Source of the DNA: Paractinoplanes ferrugineus
GTDB taxonomy: Bacteria; Actinomycetota; Actinomycetes; Mycobacteriales; Micromonosporaceae
DNA length: 64,000 nt
Assembly: GCF_016862195.1 (NCBI RefSeq)
Contig: NZ_BOMM01000059.1
Location: 62,001 to 126,000 of the forward strand
Reading direction: 5' to 3'
Of this stretch, positions 7,355-15,211 are shown one piece after another. Position 1 is the stretch's first letter. Each line of letters opens with the position of its first letter. A program made the translations under genes and the position numbers. The notes beneath the pieces are model-generated. The model worked only from the letters and a program-made list of their open reading frames with translations. It did no database searches and was not told the origin of the DNA.

Positions 7355-9601
7355 ATGCTGAATTTCGTGACCACCCCGCAGAACCTCGATGAGCGTTTCC
7401 GCGACGCGGTGACGGCGCTGCCCGCCCCCGGCGCCCGACGCGCTCCCGGCGAGGCCGTCCGTGACGGCTCCACCCTGACCGGGGCGCGCGCACTCGAGCT
7501 GTTCGACGCCCAGCTGGCCAGCCGCCACCTCGACCTGGCCGCCCGATGGTTGCGCAGCTTCAACGAAGGCTTCTACACCGTCGGATCGTCCGGTCACGAG
7601 GGCAACGCGGCGCTCGCCGCCGCCCTGCTCCCCACCGACCCGGCGCTGCTGCACCACCGCTCGGCCGCGTTCTTCTGCGCCCGCGCCAAGAGCCTCGCCG
7701 ACGCCGCCCGGGACGTGCTGCGCGGCGTCGTGGCCAGCTCGCACGAACCGATCGCGGGCGGCCGGCACAAGGTGTTCGGCAGCGCCGAGCTGAACATCGT
7801 CCCGACCACCTCGACGATCGCCTCGCACCTGCCGCGCGCCGTCGGCCTGGCCTTCTCGGTGGCCCGGGCGCACCCGGAGCGCCGCTGGCCGGCCGACGCC
7901 ATCGTGACCGCCACCTTCGGCGACGCGGCGGCCGACCACGCCACCGCGACCGCGGCGCTCAACGCGGCCGGCTGGTTCGAGCACGCCGCCGTCCCGCTGC
8001 CGTTGCTGCTGGTCTGCGAGGACGACCAGGCCGGCGCCGGCGGGCCCGCCCCGGACGGCTGGCCGGCCGCGGCGCTGTCCGCCCGCCCGGGTGTGCGCTA
8101 CACCTCGGCCGACGGCTGCGACCTGGCCGCCACCTACGAGGCCGCCGCCGAGGCGGCCGGCTACGTGCGCCGCGAGCGCCGCCCGGCCCTGCTGCACCTG
8201 TCCATGGTGCGACTGATGGACCGGGCCGGGGCCGACGCCGAGGCCACCCACCGCAGCACCGAGGCGATCGGCCACGACCTCGGGCGCGACCCCCTCGTGC
8301 ACACCGCCCGGGCGCTGATCGAGGCCGGCCTGCTCGGCCCGGACGAGGTGATCACCCGCTACGACGAGGTCGGCTGGCAGGTCCGCAAGGTCGCCGAGGA
8401 GGTGCTCGGCGAGCCCAAGCTGGCCTCGGTCGCCCAGATCGTCGGCCCGCTCGCCCCGCGCCGGCCGCTGCGCGTGGCCCACGAGATCACCGAGGTCGCC
8501 ACCCGGGCCATCGGGCCCGGCGCGGCCACCCGGCTGCAGGCGTTCGACGGCAAGCTGCCCGAGCAGGACGGCCCGCTGACGCTCGCCCAGACGATCGACG
8601 CGACCCTCACCGACGCGCTGCTCGCCCAGCCGGGCGCGTTGCTGTTCGGCGCCGAGGTGGCCCGCCGGGGCGGCGCCCACGGCGTCACCCGCAAACTCCA
8701 GGAGCGCTTCGGCCCCGACCGGGTCTTCGACACCCCGCTCGACCAGACCACGATCCTCGGCCTGGCCCTCGGCTCCGGCCTCGACGGGCAGCTCCCGATC
8801 CCCGAGATCCGTTACCTGGCCGACCTGCACACCGCCGAGGACCAACTGCGCGGCGAGGCCGCCACCATGTCGTTCTTCTCCTCCGGCGCCTACCGCAACC
8901 CGATGGTGGTGCGCGTCGCCGGGCTGGCCTACCAGCAGGCCTTCGGCGGGCATTTCCAGAACGACAACTCGGTGGCCGCGCTGCGCGACATCCCCGGCCT
9001 GGTGCTCGCCGTGCCGTCCCGGCCCGGCGACGCCGCGCCGATGCTGCGCACCTGCCTCGCGTCGGCCGCGGCCGACGGCAGCGTCTGCGTCTTCCTCGAG
9101 CCGATCGCCCTCTATCAGACCCGCGACCTGTACGAGCAGGGCGACAACGAGTGGCTGTCGCCCTACGCCGGCCCGGTCTCCTGGTCGAGCGAGCACGTAC
9201 CGGTCGGCCGGGCCCGCACCTATCCCGTGGGCAACGCCGCCGATCTGACCATCATCACCTTCGGCAACGGGGTGCGGCTGTCCCTGCGCGTCGCCGCCCG
9301 GCTGGCCGAGGAGGGCGTCGGATCCCGCGTGGTGGACCTGCGCTGGCTCAGCCCGCTGCCGGCCGCCGACCTCGTGCGCGAGGCCTCCGCGACCGGCCGG
9401 GTGCTGATCGTCGACGAGACCCGGCGCACCGGCGGGGTCGGCGAGGGCGTCCTCGCGGCCCTGGTGGACGGCGGTTTCATCGGTTCCGCCCGGCGGATCG
9501 CATCGGCGGACTCCCTCATTCCGCTCGGACCGGCCGCGAAGCACGTGCTGGTGGGAGAGGATGCCATCACACAGGGTGCCCATGCCCTGCTGGCACGGTA
9601 A
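7355..9601 (+). CDS. fused E1 alpha/beta 2-oxoacid dehydrogenase-like protein
   Basis: This 748-residue protein joins an E1-alpha-like half (residues about 40-390, with FNEGFYTVGSSGHEGNAALA) to an E1-beta-like half (about 410-748, with EDQLRGEAATMSFFSSGAYR and AFGGHFQNDNSVAAL). Actinobacterial relatives are the long fused E1 proteins of branched-chain or other 2-oxoacid dehydrogenase type. Several positions differ from what I know of that group: GDA instead of GDG near residue 189, EDD instead of EDN near 222, and GAEV instead of GEDV near 432. Catalysis may therefore be altered. The ATG at 7355 or the GTG at 7367 could be the start, since no good ribosome site is seen. No E2 gene adjoins it. 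Confidence 0.75.
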   Translation: MLNFVTTPQNLDERFRDAVTALPAPGARRAPGEAVRDGSTLTGARALELFDAQLASRHLDLAARWLRSFNEGFYTVGSSGHEGNAALAAALLPTDPALLHHRSAAFFCARAKSLADAARDVLRGVVASSHEPIAGGRHKVFGSAELNIVPTTSTIASHLPRAVGLAFSVARAHPERRWPADAIVTATFGDAAADHATATAALNAAGWFEHAAVPLPLLLVCEDDQAGAGGPAPDGWPAAALSARPGVRYTSADGCDLAATYEAAAEAAGYVRRERRPALLHLSMVRLMDRAGADAEATHRSTEAIGHDLGRDPLVHTARALIEAGLLGPDEVITRYDEVGWQVRKVAEEVLGEPKLASVAQIVGPLAPRRPLRVAHEITEVATRAIGPGAATRLQAFDGKLPEQDGPLTLAQTIDATLTDALLAQPGALLFGAEVARRGGAHGVTRKLQERFGPDRVFDTPLDQTTILGLALGSGLDGQLPIPEIRYLADLHTAEDQLRGEAATMSFFSSGAYRNPMVVRVAGLAYQQAFGGHFQNDNSVAALRDIPGLVLAVPSRPGDAAPMLRTCLASAAADGSVCVFLEPIALYQTRDLYEQGDNEWLSPYAGPVSWSSEHVPVGRARTYPVGNAADLTIITFGNGVRLSLRVAARLAEEGVGSRVVDLRWLSPLPAADLVREASATGRVLIVDETRRTGGVGEGVLAALVDGGFIGSARRIASADSLIPLGPAAKHVLVGEDAITQGAHALLAR

Positions 9602-9605
9602 ATTG

Positions 9606-9651
9606 CCACACACTCGGTGCGCCACTTGCGCACTGGCCCACAAGTGTGTGG
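9606..9651. repeat. nested inverted repeats before the DUF3052 gene
   Basis: Outer 9-base arms CCACACACT (9606-9614) and AGTGTGTGG (9643-9651) enclose an inner hairpin of 6-base arms GTGCGC and GCGCAC with a 5-base loop (9617-9633). It sits just after the E1-fusion stop and 51 bases before the next start. It may end the upstream transcript or structure the DUF3052 leader. There is no T tract. Confidence 0.5.
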
Positions 9652-9702
9652 ACTACCCCCAGGTTTCCGGCAATTTCACTCTTGGCTAGGAGGACTTAGA
9701 CA

Positions 9703-10134
9703 GTGAGCGCGACCGCTGGTCAGGCCGACGGCGTACGTAGCCTGGCGGACCGGTTCGGCTTCGAGCCGAACATGGTGGTCATGGAGATGGGCTACGACGA
9801 CGATGTCGACGAAGACCTCCGTGACGCCCTGACCGAACGCGTCGGAGAGCTGGTCGAGGAGGACACCGACGAGGTCGTCGACGCGGTGCTGTTGTGGTAC
9901 CGCGACGGTGACGGTGACCTGTTCGAACTGCTCACCGATGCCCTCGGCCCTCTCGCCGACAACGGCGTGGTGTGGCTGCTGACCCCCAAGGCCGGCCGGG
10001 ACGGCCACGTCGAGCCGAGCGAGATCAGCGAGTCCGCCCCCACGGCGGGCCTGCAGCAGACCTCGACGGTCAACGCCGGCAAGGACTGGGCGGGCGCCCG
10101 GCTCGTCTCCCCCAGGGGTGCCAAGAAGAAATAG
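9703..10134 (+). CDS. DUF3052 family protein
   Basis: The 143-residue acidic protein has the conserved DUF3052 core GFEPNMVVMEMGYDDDVDED, VDAVLLWYRDGDGDL and NGVVWLLTPKAGRDGHVEP, with a basic SPRGAKKK tail. Its function is unknown. In actinobacteria it is regularly found between aceE and an AhpE-type peroxiredoxin, and the same order appears here. The GTG start at 9703 is set by the strong AGGAGGA ribosome site about 12 bases upstream. Annotation as a conserved actinobacterial protein is safe. A role in redox or lipid metabolism would be guesswork. Confidence 0.85.
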   Translation: MSATAGQADGVRSLADRFGFEPNMVVMEMGYDDDVDEDLRDALTERVGELVEEDTDEVVDAVLLWYRDGDGDLFELLTDALGPLADNGVVWLLTPKAGRDGHVEPSEISESAPTAGLQQTSTVNAGKDWAGARLVSPRGAKKK

Positions 10135-10183
10135 CTCGCTGTTGTTCTCCGTGCCGGCCGGCGTCCGTTGGCGCCGGCCGGGC

Positions 10184-10189
10184 TAGCAT
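10184..10189 (+). promoter_or_regulatory. -10 element of the peroxiredoxin gene (leaderless)
   Basis: TAGCAT ends six bases before the ATG at 10196, which places transcription start at the start codon itself. No ribosome site precedes the gene, which fits a leaderless mRNA. Confidence 0.5.
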
Positions 10190-10195
10190 GTGCCC

Positions 10196-10675
10196 ATGCC
10201 GCTCCCGGTGGGTGCCGTCGCGCCCGAGTTCAGCCTGAAAGATCAGAACAATCAACCGGTACGCCTCGGCGCCTTCCGCGACCGCAAGGCCGTCCTGCTG
10301 GTCTTCTACCCGCTGACCTTCACCGGGACCTGTCAGGGTGAGCTGACCGGCATCCGGGACGACATCGACCGCTACGTCACCGACGACCTCCAGGTCCTCG
10401 CCGTCAGCGTCGATTCCGTCTACAGCCACAAGGTCTGGTCGCTGCAGGAGGGCTTCGACTTCCCGCTCCTGGCCGACTTCTGGCCGCACGGCGGGGTGGC
10501 CCGCGACTACGAGGTCTTCAACGAGCAGGCCGGCATCGCCAACCGCGGCACCTTCCTGATCGACCGGACCGGCGTGATCCGGTTCGCCGAGGAGATCGGC
10601 CCGGGTCAGGCCCGCGATCGCTCGGTCTGGGACGCGGCCGTCGCCGCCCTCCGGGCCGCCGATCGGACAGGGTAG
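10196..10675 (+). CDS. ahpE: AhpE-type peroxiredoxin
   Basis: This 159-residue thioredoxin-fold protein reduces hydroperoxides through the peroxidatic Cys in FYPLTFTGTCQGEL near residue 44. The block RGTFLIDRTGVIRFAEE is typical of the AhpE/1-Cys group. No second resolving Cys is obvious, as expected for AhpE, which is recycled by small thiols or redoxins. I choose ATG 10196 over the GTG six bases earlier because of the well-placed TAGCAT. The gene follows DUF3052 and precedes tRNA-Val on the same strand. Confidence 0.85.
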   Translation: MPLPVGAVAPEFSLKDQNNQPVRLGAFRDRKAVLLVFYPLTFTGTCQGELTGIRDDIDRYVTDDLQVLAVSVDSVYSHKVWSLQEGFDFPLLADFWPHGGVARDYEVFNEQAGIANRGTFLIDRTGVIRFAEEIGPGQARDRSVWDAAVAALRAADRTG

Positions 10676-10718
10676 GATGACGGCTCCGGTCGCGGCGACC
10701 CAGGTCACCCGCCGATCC

Positions 10719-10793
10719 GGGCGCGTAGCTCAGTGGGAGAGCACTCGCCTTACAAGCGAGGGGTCGTAGGTTCGAAACCTACCGCGCCCACCA
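10719..10793 (+). tRNA. tRNA-Val (anticodon TAC)
   Basis: A complete cloverleaf is visible: acceptor arms GGGCGCG and CGCGCCC, D-arm GCTC-AGTGGGAGA-G, anticodon stem closing loop CTTACAA with TAC at 10751-10753, T-arm GGTTCGAAACC, discriminator A and an encoded CCA end. Confidence 0.97.
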
Positions 10794-11354
10794 CACCCCA
10801 TCCGCACCTGCGGAAACGTAATCGGATAACCGTCAGGTAGCGGGAACGATCGACGGCGGACCACTCGCTTGTGCCTTCGTCGGGTGATCGTGATCGCCTG
10901 GAGAAATCGGCCTTCGACCCGGCGGCGCTGACGCTCCTGGAAGCACGCGACGGCCGGCCCGGGATCAGGCGGCGGACCGGTTGTGCATCGGGCCGCCGGC
11001 ATCGAATCGTCGGCATCGAATCGCCGGCATCGGGGCGTGTCCGATCCGGCCGGTGAGGTCGGGGCGCTTCCGGCGGCGTGGCCGAGGCGGAGATCGGCAG
11101 GATCGACGTTGGGCAGGGCGCCGGCCGCCAGGGGTCAGCCGGCTGCTGCCTGCTCGCTGCTGCCGACCGAGCCCGGATCCGGAGTTCGGCCGGCTCTGCG
11201 ACCGGCACAGCGATGCGGGCCGGCGCGTCTCGTTCGGCAGCGTTCCGGCGCGGTCCGGCCACCTGCCCCGGCGAGGGGCGGCCCGGGCGAAGGGGCGTAG
11301 GCGGGGCCGCGCCGGCGGCCCACGTGCTGCGGGTGGGTCGCCGGCGCGGGGACT
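10794..11354. other. intergenic stretch without a supported gene
   Basis: Open frames exist on both strands, but none has a recognisable domain, a sensible ribosome site or consistent codon use. The only structure noticed is a short run near 10996-11036 where a 14-15 base unit beginning GGCATCGAATCG is repeated two to three times imperfectly. Confidence 0.5.
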
Positions 11355-11852
11355 TCACTGTGGACCGGAGGTGGCGGGCGGCCAGGGCGCGCCCGGCTCG
11401 AGCTCGGTCAGCCGCTCCAGGCGGGCCCGGATGGCGTTGCGGCTGCGGCCGAACTCGGCCATCAGCTCGCGGGGGCGGGCGCCCGCCCGGAAGCGGGTGC
11501 GCAGGCGGTCGTCGTCGTCGGGGGTCCAGCGGGTGCCCTGGTTGGGGTGCCGGGCGCCGCGGTCGGGCGGGGGCGCCTGCGGTGGTGCCGGCGCGGGCCG
11601 GGTCATGCCGATCAGACCGGCCAGGGTCGAGGTCAGGACCTCGGTGACGTTGGGCAGGTCGGCGGGGGACAGACCGGCGCTGAGTTCGCTGAGCACGTCG
11701 CCGTCCGGGCCGGTGCTCACGATGCACAGGTCGATGCGGTGATCGTCGGTGGGGAACGCGGTCACCTGGTAGTCGGTGTCGCCGAGCAACAGGCGGCGGT
11801 CGAGGGTGATGGGGGACGTCTGAAGCGCGGTGTCATTCATGACCGTGACCAT
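11355..11852 (-). CDS. uncharacterised protein with C-terminal SANT/HTH-like helix domain
   Basis: The 165-residue product has an N-terminal segment with hydrophobic alternation suggestive of a beta fold (residues 15-60), a proline-rich linker (about 85-105) and a C-terminal basic helical domain beginning RWTPDDDDRLRTRF and ending SRNAIRARLERL. That last part resembles Myb/SANT-like or GcrA-like DNA-binding modules. The start is uncertain: ATG 11852 has AGAGGG upstream, and ATG 11840 is an alternative. It may be a nucleic-acid-binding or regulatory protein, but no family name is certain. The DUF402 gene lies upstream on the same strand. Confidence 0.6.
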   Translation of the reverse strand: MVTVMNDTALQTSPITLDRRLLLGDTDYQVTAFPTDDHRIDLCIVSTGPDGDVLSELSAGLSPADLPNVTEVLTSTLAGLIGMTRPAPAPPQAPPPDRGARHPNQGTRWTPDDDDRLRTRFRAGARPRELMAEFGRSRNAIRARLERLTELEPGAPWPPATSGPQ

Positions 11853-11906
11853 AGGGTCACCCTCTGACAGTTTCGGCGCCGCCGAAGCCGGTCGGCCGGC
11901 CCTCGC

Positions 11907-12422
11907 TCAGGCCCGCCCGGCCTGAGCCAGCCACGTGCGGTAATGGTCGTGGAACGGCTCCTTGCCCTTGGTGAGCGCCTCGCGTAACTCGCCCATCGCC
12001 CGCAGTGCCCCCTCGACGATCTCGTCCGGGTAGCCGAGGGTGATCCGGTGCTCGGCGAACTCGTCCTCGTCCTCGACCTCCACCCGGCCGTCGGCACGGT
12101 AACGCACCAGGTCGATGTCGAGGTCGATCACGGTCAGCTCGGCCGGGCCGGTCCACTCGGCCGGGGTGGTGACGTCGCAGTACATGTCCCGGACGTCCGG
12201 CTCGGCCAGGCACATCGCCATCCACCAGCCGCCGGCCGGGATCAGCCGCACGGCGTCGGCCCTGGTCAGACCGGTCGGCCGGGTGCCGTAGTGGTAGCTG
12301 ACCACGCTGCCGCGCGGGGTGGCGATCCAGGTGCCGTAGGTGTCCTCGCCGAGCAGCTGCCCGGTCACCTGCCGATGCGGCGAACCGTCGAACTTGCGCA
12401 GGATCAGATCGACGGCGGTCAC
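11907..12422 (-). CDS. DUF402 domain-containing protein
   Basis: The 171-residue product carries the DUF402 pattern WWMAMCLAEP, VRDMYCDVTTPAEWTG and VIDLDIDLVRYRADGRVEVE followed by DEDEFAEH, the acidic cluster expected of this metal-dependent nucleoside-phosphate-binding fold. Characterised relatives are nucleoside di- and triphosphate phosphatases such as FomD and staphylococcal Ntdp, so a diphosphatase or phosphatase activity is plausible. The start is GTG at 12420-12422. It is divergent from the membrane protein at 12666. Confidence 0.75.
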   Translation of the reverse strand: MTAVDLILRKFDGSPHRQVTGQLLGEDTYGTWIATPRGSVVSYHYGTRPTGLTRADAVRLIPAGGWWMAMCLAEPDVRDMYCDVTTPAEWTGPAELTVIDLDIDLVRYRADGRVEVEDEDEFAEHRITLGYPDEIVEGALRAMGELREALTKGKEPFHDHYRTWLAQAGRA

Positions 12423-12665
12423 CCGGAGAGGCTACATCGATGACCGTAGAGTGACATGCCCGCCCGGGACCGGACCCGAAGCGTTGCCGAACCGTTCACC
12501 GGCCGTGCAACCGGGATGCAACGGCGGAACCATCAAGCGGGACCGGTCGGCGACCGAAACAACAGTCGCCGGCGGGGGAAACCCGCAGGTGGGCGGGCCC
12601 CGGTCGGACATCCCCTCGGCGACCGGGCCCGCCCGGGTGAAACCAGATCTCCGGGAGGACATGGC

Positions 12666-13523
12666 ATGGCTGAGCTGCACATCGGCGCGGATGCCGAGAA
12701 GACGGTGGTCTCGGCGTACCCGCTGCGGACCCGGACCGGACGGGCGCGCCGCCGCCGCACCGGGGCCGTGACCGAGTTCCTCCCGGTGACCCCGAGCGGC
12801 CGCAGCCGCGAGATCCGGCTGACGTTTCTCGCCCGCCTCAGCCTTCCGCTGGTCCTGGTCTCGGCGTTCATGTTCGCCGCCGGCGTGCCCGGCTGGCTGG
12901 TTCTCACCCTGGCCGTCGCCACCCTCGGCCTGGCCGGCTGGGACGACCGCCGCCGCGCCCAGCGCACCACGTTCCGGCTGCCCGCCGACTCCGGCGCGCG
13001 CGTCCTGCGTACCCCCGAGGAGCGGGCCGCCTACGGCCGGGCCGTCGCCGTCGCCCGCCGCATCCGGCGCACCTGGCCGGCGCTGCCCGGCATGATCGAC
13101 CCCGAGTCCGCCGACCGCACCCTCACCCATGCTCTCGACGACCTGGCCACGCTTCTGGTCCGGCGGCAGGAGATCCGCCGGCTCCGGGCGGGGCTCGACG
13201 GCGTACGCGTCCAGGACGTGCCCGCCGCGAGCCCGGCCGCGCTCGCCCTCACCGAGCAGCGGGCCCGCACCGAGGCGCTCTGGCTCGCCTCGGCCGAGCA
13301 GGCCAACCGCATCCTGCGCAGCATCGACGAGACCGCCGTGGCCGGCGAGGTGTTCGTGCGCGAGCAGCGGATCGGCGCCACCGCCCGGCAGGCCGAGGCC
13401 ACCCTGGCCCGGCTCACCGTCGGCGCCGCGCCCGCCGAGGCCGCCCCGGAGCTGGCCGAGAACACCACTGTCGTGCTGGCGGCCTACCGGGAGCTTGCGG
13501 CTGCCGCAGAATTGCGGGTGTGA
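12666..13523 (+). CDS. uncharacterised membrane-anchored protein
   Basis: I start this 285-residue protein at ATG 12666, which has GGGAGGAC seven bases upstream. The upstream in-frame extension looks random. A basic stretch (RTRTGRARRRRTG) precedes two adjacent hydrophobic segments at about residues 55-95 (LSLPLVLVSAFMFAAGVPGW and LVLTLAVATLGLAGW), and the rest is a long, mainly helical, Ala/Arg/Glu-rich cytoplasmic domain. I do not recognise a family. The next gene starts inside its stop codon (GTGA), so it is cotranscribed with the XRE-cupin regulator. Confidence 0.65.
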   Translation: MAELHIGADAEKTVVSAYPLRTRTGRARRRRTGAVTEFLPVTPSGRSREIRLTFLARLSLPLVLVSAFMFAAGVPGWLVLTLAVATLGLAGWDDRRRAQRTTFRLPADSGARVLRTPEERAAYGRAVAVARRIRRTWPALPGMIDPESADRTLTHALDDLATLLVRRQEIRRLRAGLDGVRVQDVPAASPAALALTEQRARTEALWLASAEQANRILRSIDETAVAGEVFVREQRIGATARQAEATLARLTVGAAPAEAAPELAENTTVVLAAYRELAAAAELRV

Positions 13524-14149
13524 CCCCGACTGACGACGTGCTCCGCGAGGTCGGTCCCCGGCTGCGGGCGTTGCGCCGCAAGTCGGAGATCACCCTCGCG
13601 GCGCTGGCCGAGACCACCGGCATCTCCGTGAGCACCCTGTCCCGCCTCGAGTCCGGGCAGCGCAAGGCCACCCTCGAACTGCTGCTGCCGCTGGCCCGGG
13701 CCTACCGGGTGCCGCTGGACGAGCTGGTCGGCGCGCCGCCGACGGGTGATCCGCGGGTCTACGCCCGGCCGATCGAACGGTTCGGCCAGTTGATCCTGCC
13801 GCTGAGCCGCAACCCGGGCGGCCCGCAGGCGTTCAAGCACGTCATCGCGGCCGGCGAGCGGTCGGAGCCGGAGCCGAAGACGCACGAGGGCTACGAGTGG
13901 CTCTACGTGCTCACCGGCCGGCTGCGGCTGATCCTCGGTGAGCACGATCTGGTCCTGCCGGCCGGCGAGGCGGCCGAGTTCGACACCCGGGTGCCGCACT
14001 GGTTCGGTGCGGCCGGCGGCCAGGCGGTCGAGTTCCTGACCATCTTCGACGCGCAGGGCGCCCGGATCCACGTCCGGGCCCGGCCGTCGAACACGTCGCC
14101 GTCAGGTGCGGCGCGGGCTGCGGGGCGGCCGGGATCCGACGGGGCGTGA
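13520..14149 (+). CDS. XRE-family regulator with cupin domain
   Basis: The 209-residue protein has an N-terminal helix-turn-helix (residues 10-65, with ITLAALAETTGISVSTLSRL) and a C-terminal cupin barrel (about 85-190, with HEGYEWLYVLTGRLRLILGE and FDTRVPHWFGA). Regulators of this build sense a small ligand through the cupin and control a nearby catabolic or resistance gene. The ligand is not predictable. The GTG start overlaps the preceding stop, so it is translated together with the membrane protein at 12666-13523. Confidence 0.9.
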   Translation: MTPTDDVLREVGPRLRALRRKSEITLAALAETTGISVSTLSRLESGQRKATLELLLPLARAYRVPLDELVGAPPTGDPRVYARPIERFGQLILPLSRNPGGPQAFKHVIAAGERSEPEPKTHEGYEWLYVLTGRLRLILGEHDLVLPAGEAAEFDTRVPHWFGAAGGQAVEFLTIFDAQGARIHVRARPSNTSPSGAARAAGRPGSDGA

Positions 14150-14321
14150 CCCGCGCGGCCGGGTACCGGCTCCTCGGGCACGAAAGTTCATTCCATTGTG
14201 TGACTCGACCGTCACGCAGAACGCAACTAGTTTGTCTGACGACATGCGTGCCCCCGCCGATCCCCGTGAACCGTCCGCTACCTGCGCTAACGATCCGGCG
14301 GCCGGTCGGACGTCGCTGCCC

Positions 14322-14969
14322 TCAGGCGGCCCGGCGGCTGGTGGACATCTGCCGGGGCACGGTGAGCCGGGGTTCGCTGACCGCGCCGAGCGAGTCGACG
14401 AGCAGGTTCTGCACGATCTCCGGATCGGGCAGCGACCACTGTGTCCGGTCGGGGTCGACGGCCCAGCGCACGGCACCTTCCAGCATCCGGCTGGGCGGGG
14501 CCGGGATCCACGAGCCGCAACCGTGGCGCACGACGTCGAGCCGGTGCTCCAGTTCGGTGCGCAACGGGGCTCCGGGTCGGACCAGGAACATCCACCGCCC
14601 GGCCGCGGTCACCGCGACCGGCCCGATCCCGGCCCGGTGCAGCCGGGCCGAGCCGAGCACGCGCAGGCCGAGGGCGGCCGGCGCCTCCAGTGCGTCGAAG
14701 CGCTTGCCGGTGACCAGCAGCACGCTGTACGGCCGGTTCCGCCACCAGTGGCGCACCCGGCCGGTGTCGGTCGTGGCGTCGTCCTCCCAGTACTCCATCG
14801 CCGGGTGGCACATCATGATCGGGCAGCCGGGTCGTCCACAGTCGAATCGGTGGCCGGTCAGGCGGGCGCCGGGCGTCACCGCCCAGCCGTGGGTGGCATA
14901 GCGCAGCGCATGCCTGCGCAGTCGCCTCCGGTCAAGGGGGACGAACGGTCTATTCGCGGTCCACTGCAT
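14322..14969 (-). CDS. bifunctional primase/polymerase (prim-pol) N-terminal-domain protein
   Basis: I start this 215-residue protein at ATG 14967-14969, preceded by GGGGGAATCG. The segment ALRYATHGWAVTPGARLTG, the Cys-containing CGRPGCPIMMCHPAMEYWED, and WRNRPYSVLLVTGKRFDALE match the prim-pol fold found in plasmid and phage primases. This copy is a stand-alone chromosomal domain without helicase, and such short forms are common in actinomycetes next to XRE-TPR regulators. Whether it still makes primers is unknown, and a regulatory or damage-tolerance role is possible. It is transcribed divergently from the regulator at 15212. Confidence 0.75.
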   Translation of the reverse strand: MQWTANRPFVPLDRRRLRRHALRYATHGWAVTPGARLTGHRFDCGRPGCPIMMCHPAMEYWEDDATTDTGRVRHWWRNRPYSVLLVTGKRFDALEAPAALGLRVLGSARLHRAGIGPVAVTAAGRWMFLVRPGAPLRTELEHRLDVVRHGCGSWIPAPPSRMLEGAVRWAVDPDRTQWSLPDPEIVQNLLVDSLGAVSEPRLTVPRQMSTSRRAA

Positions 14970-15211
14970 GGCTCGATTCCCCCCGATCTGGGCAGATCCC
15001 CGGCCATAGCAGTTGCCGTCGCCGTATCCAAGCCCGACACACCTCGTTGGGCTCCTCAGATCCACCCTTTGCAAGTTGCACTGAAAACTACGAGCATCGG
15101 TGAGCAGGCGATCACACACGTTGTGCGACGCACGCACACGCAAGTGGTCAAGACTGCGAATTGACACAAGGGCTCGCCGGCGGGGGTCGCCGGGGGGTCG
15201 GGGGAGGCACC
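14970..15211. promoter_or_regulatory. divergent control region between prim-pol and XRE-TPR genes
   Basis: This 242-base gap must hold promoters for both flanking genes. Near its centre, TTGCAAGTTGCAC (about 15069-15081) contains the inverted motif whose complement GTGCAACTTGCA recurs at 34485-34496. The XRE-TPR regulator would be the natural protein to bind here. No standard -35/-10 pair stands out. Confidence 0.4.

Noticed and set aside
10750..11727. A 325-codon minus-strand frame ending VGAVGFEPTTPRL
   Set aside because: The end is the antisense reading of the tRNA-Val gene, a common false protein end. The rest has no domain.
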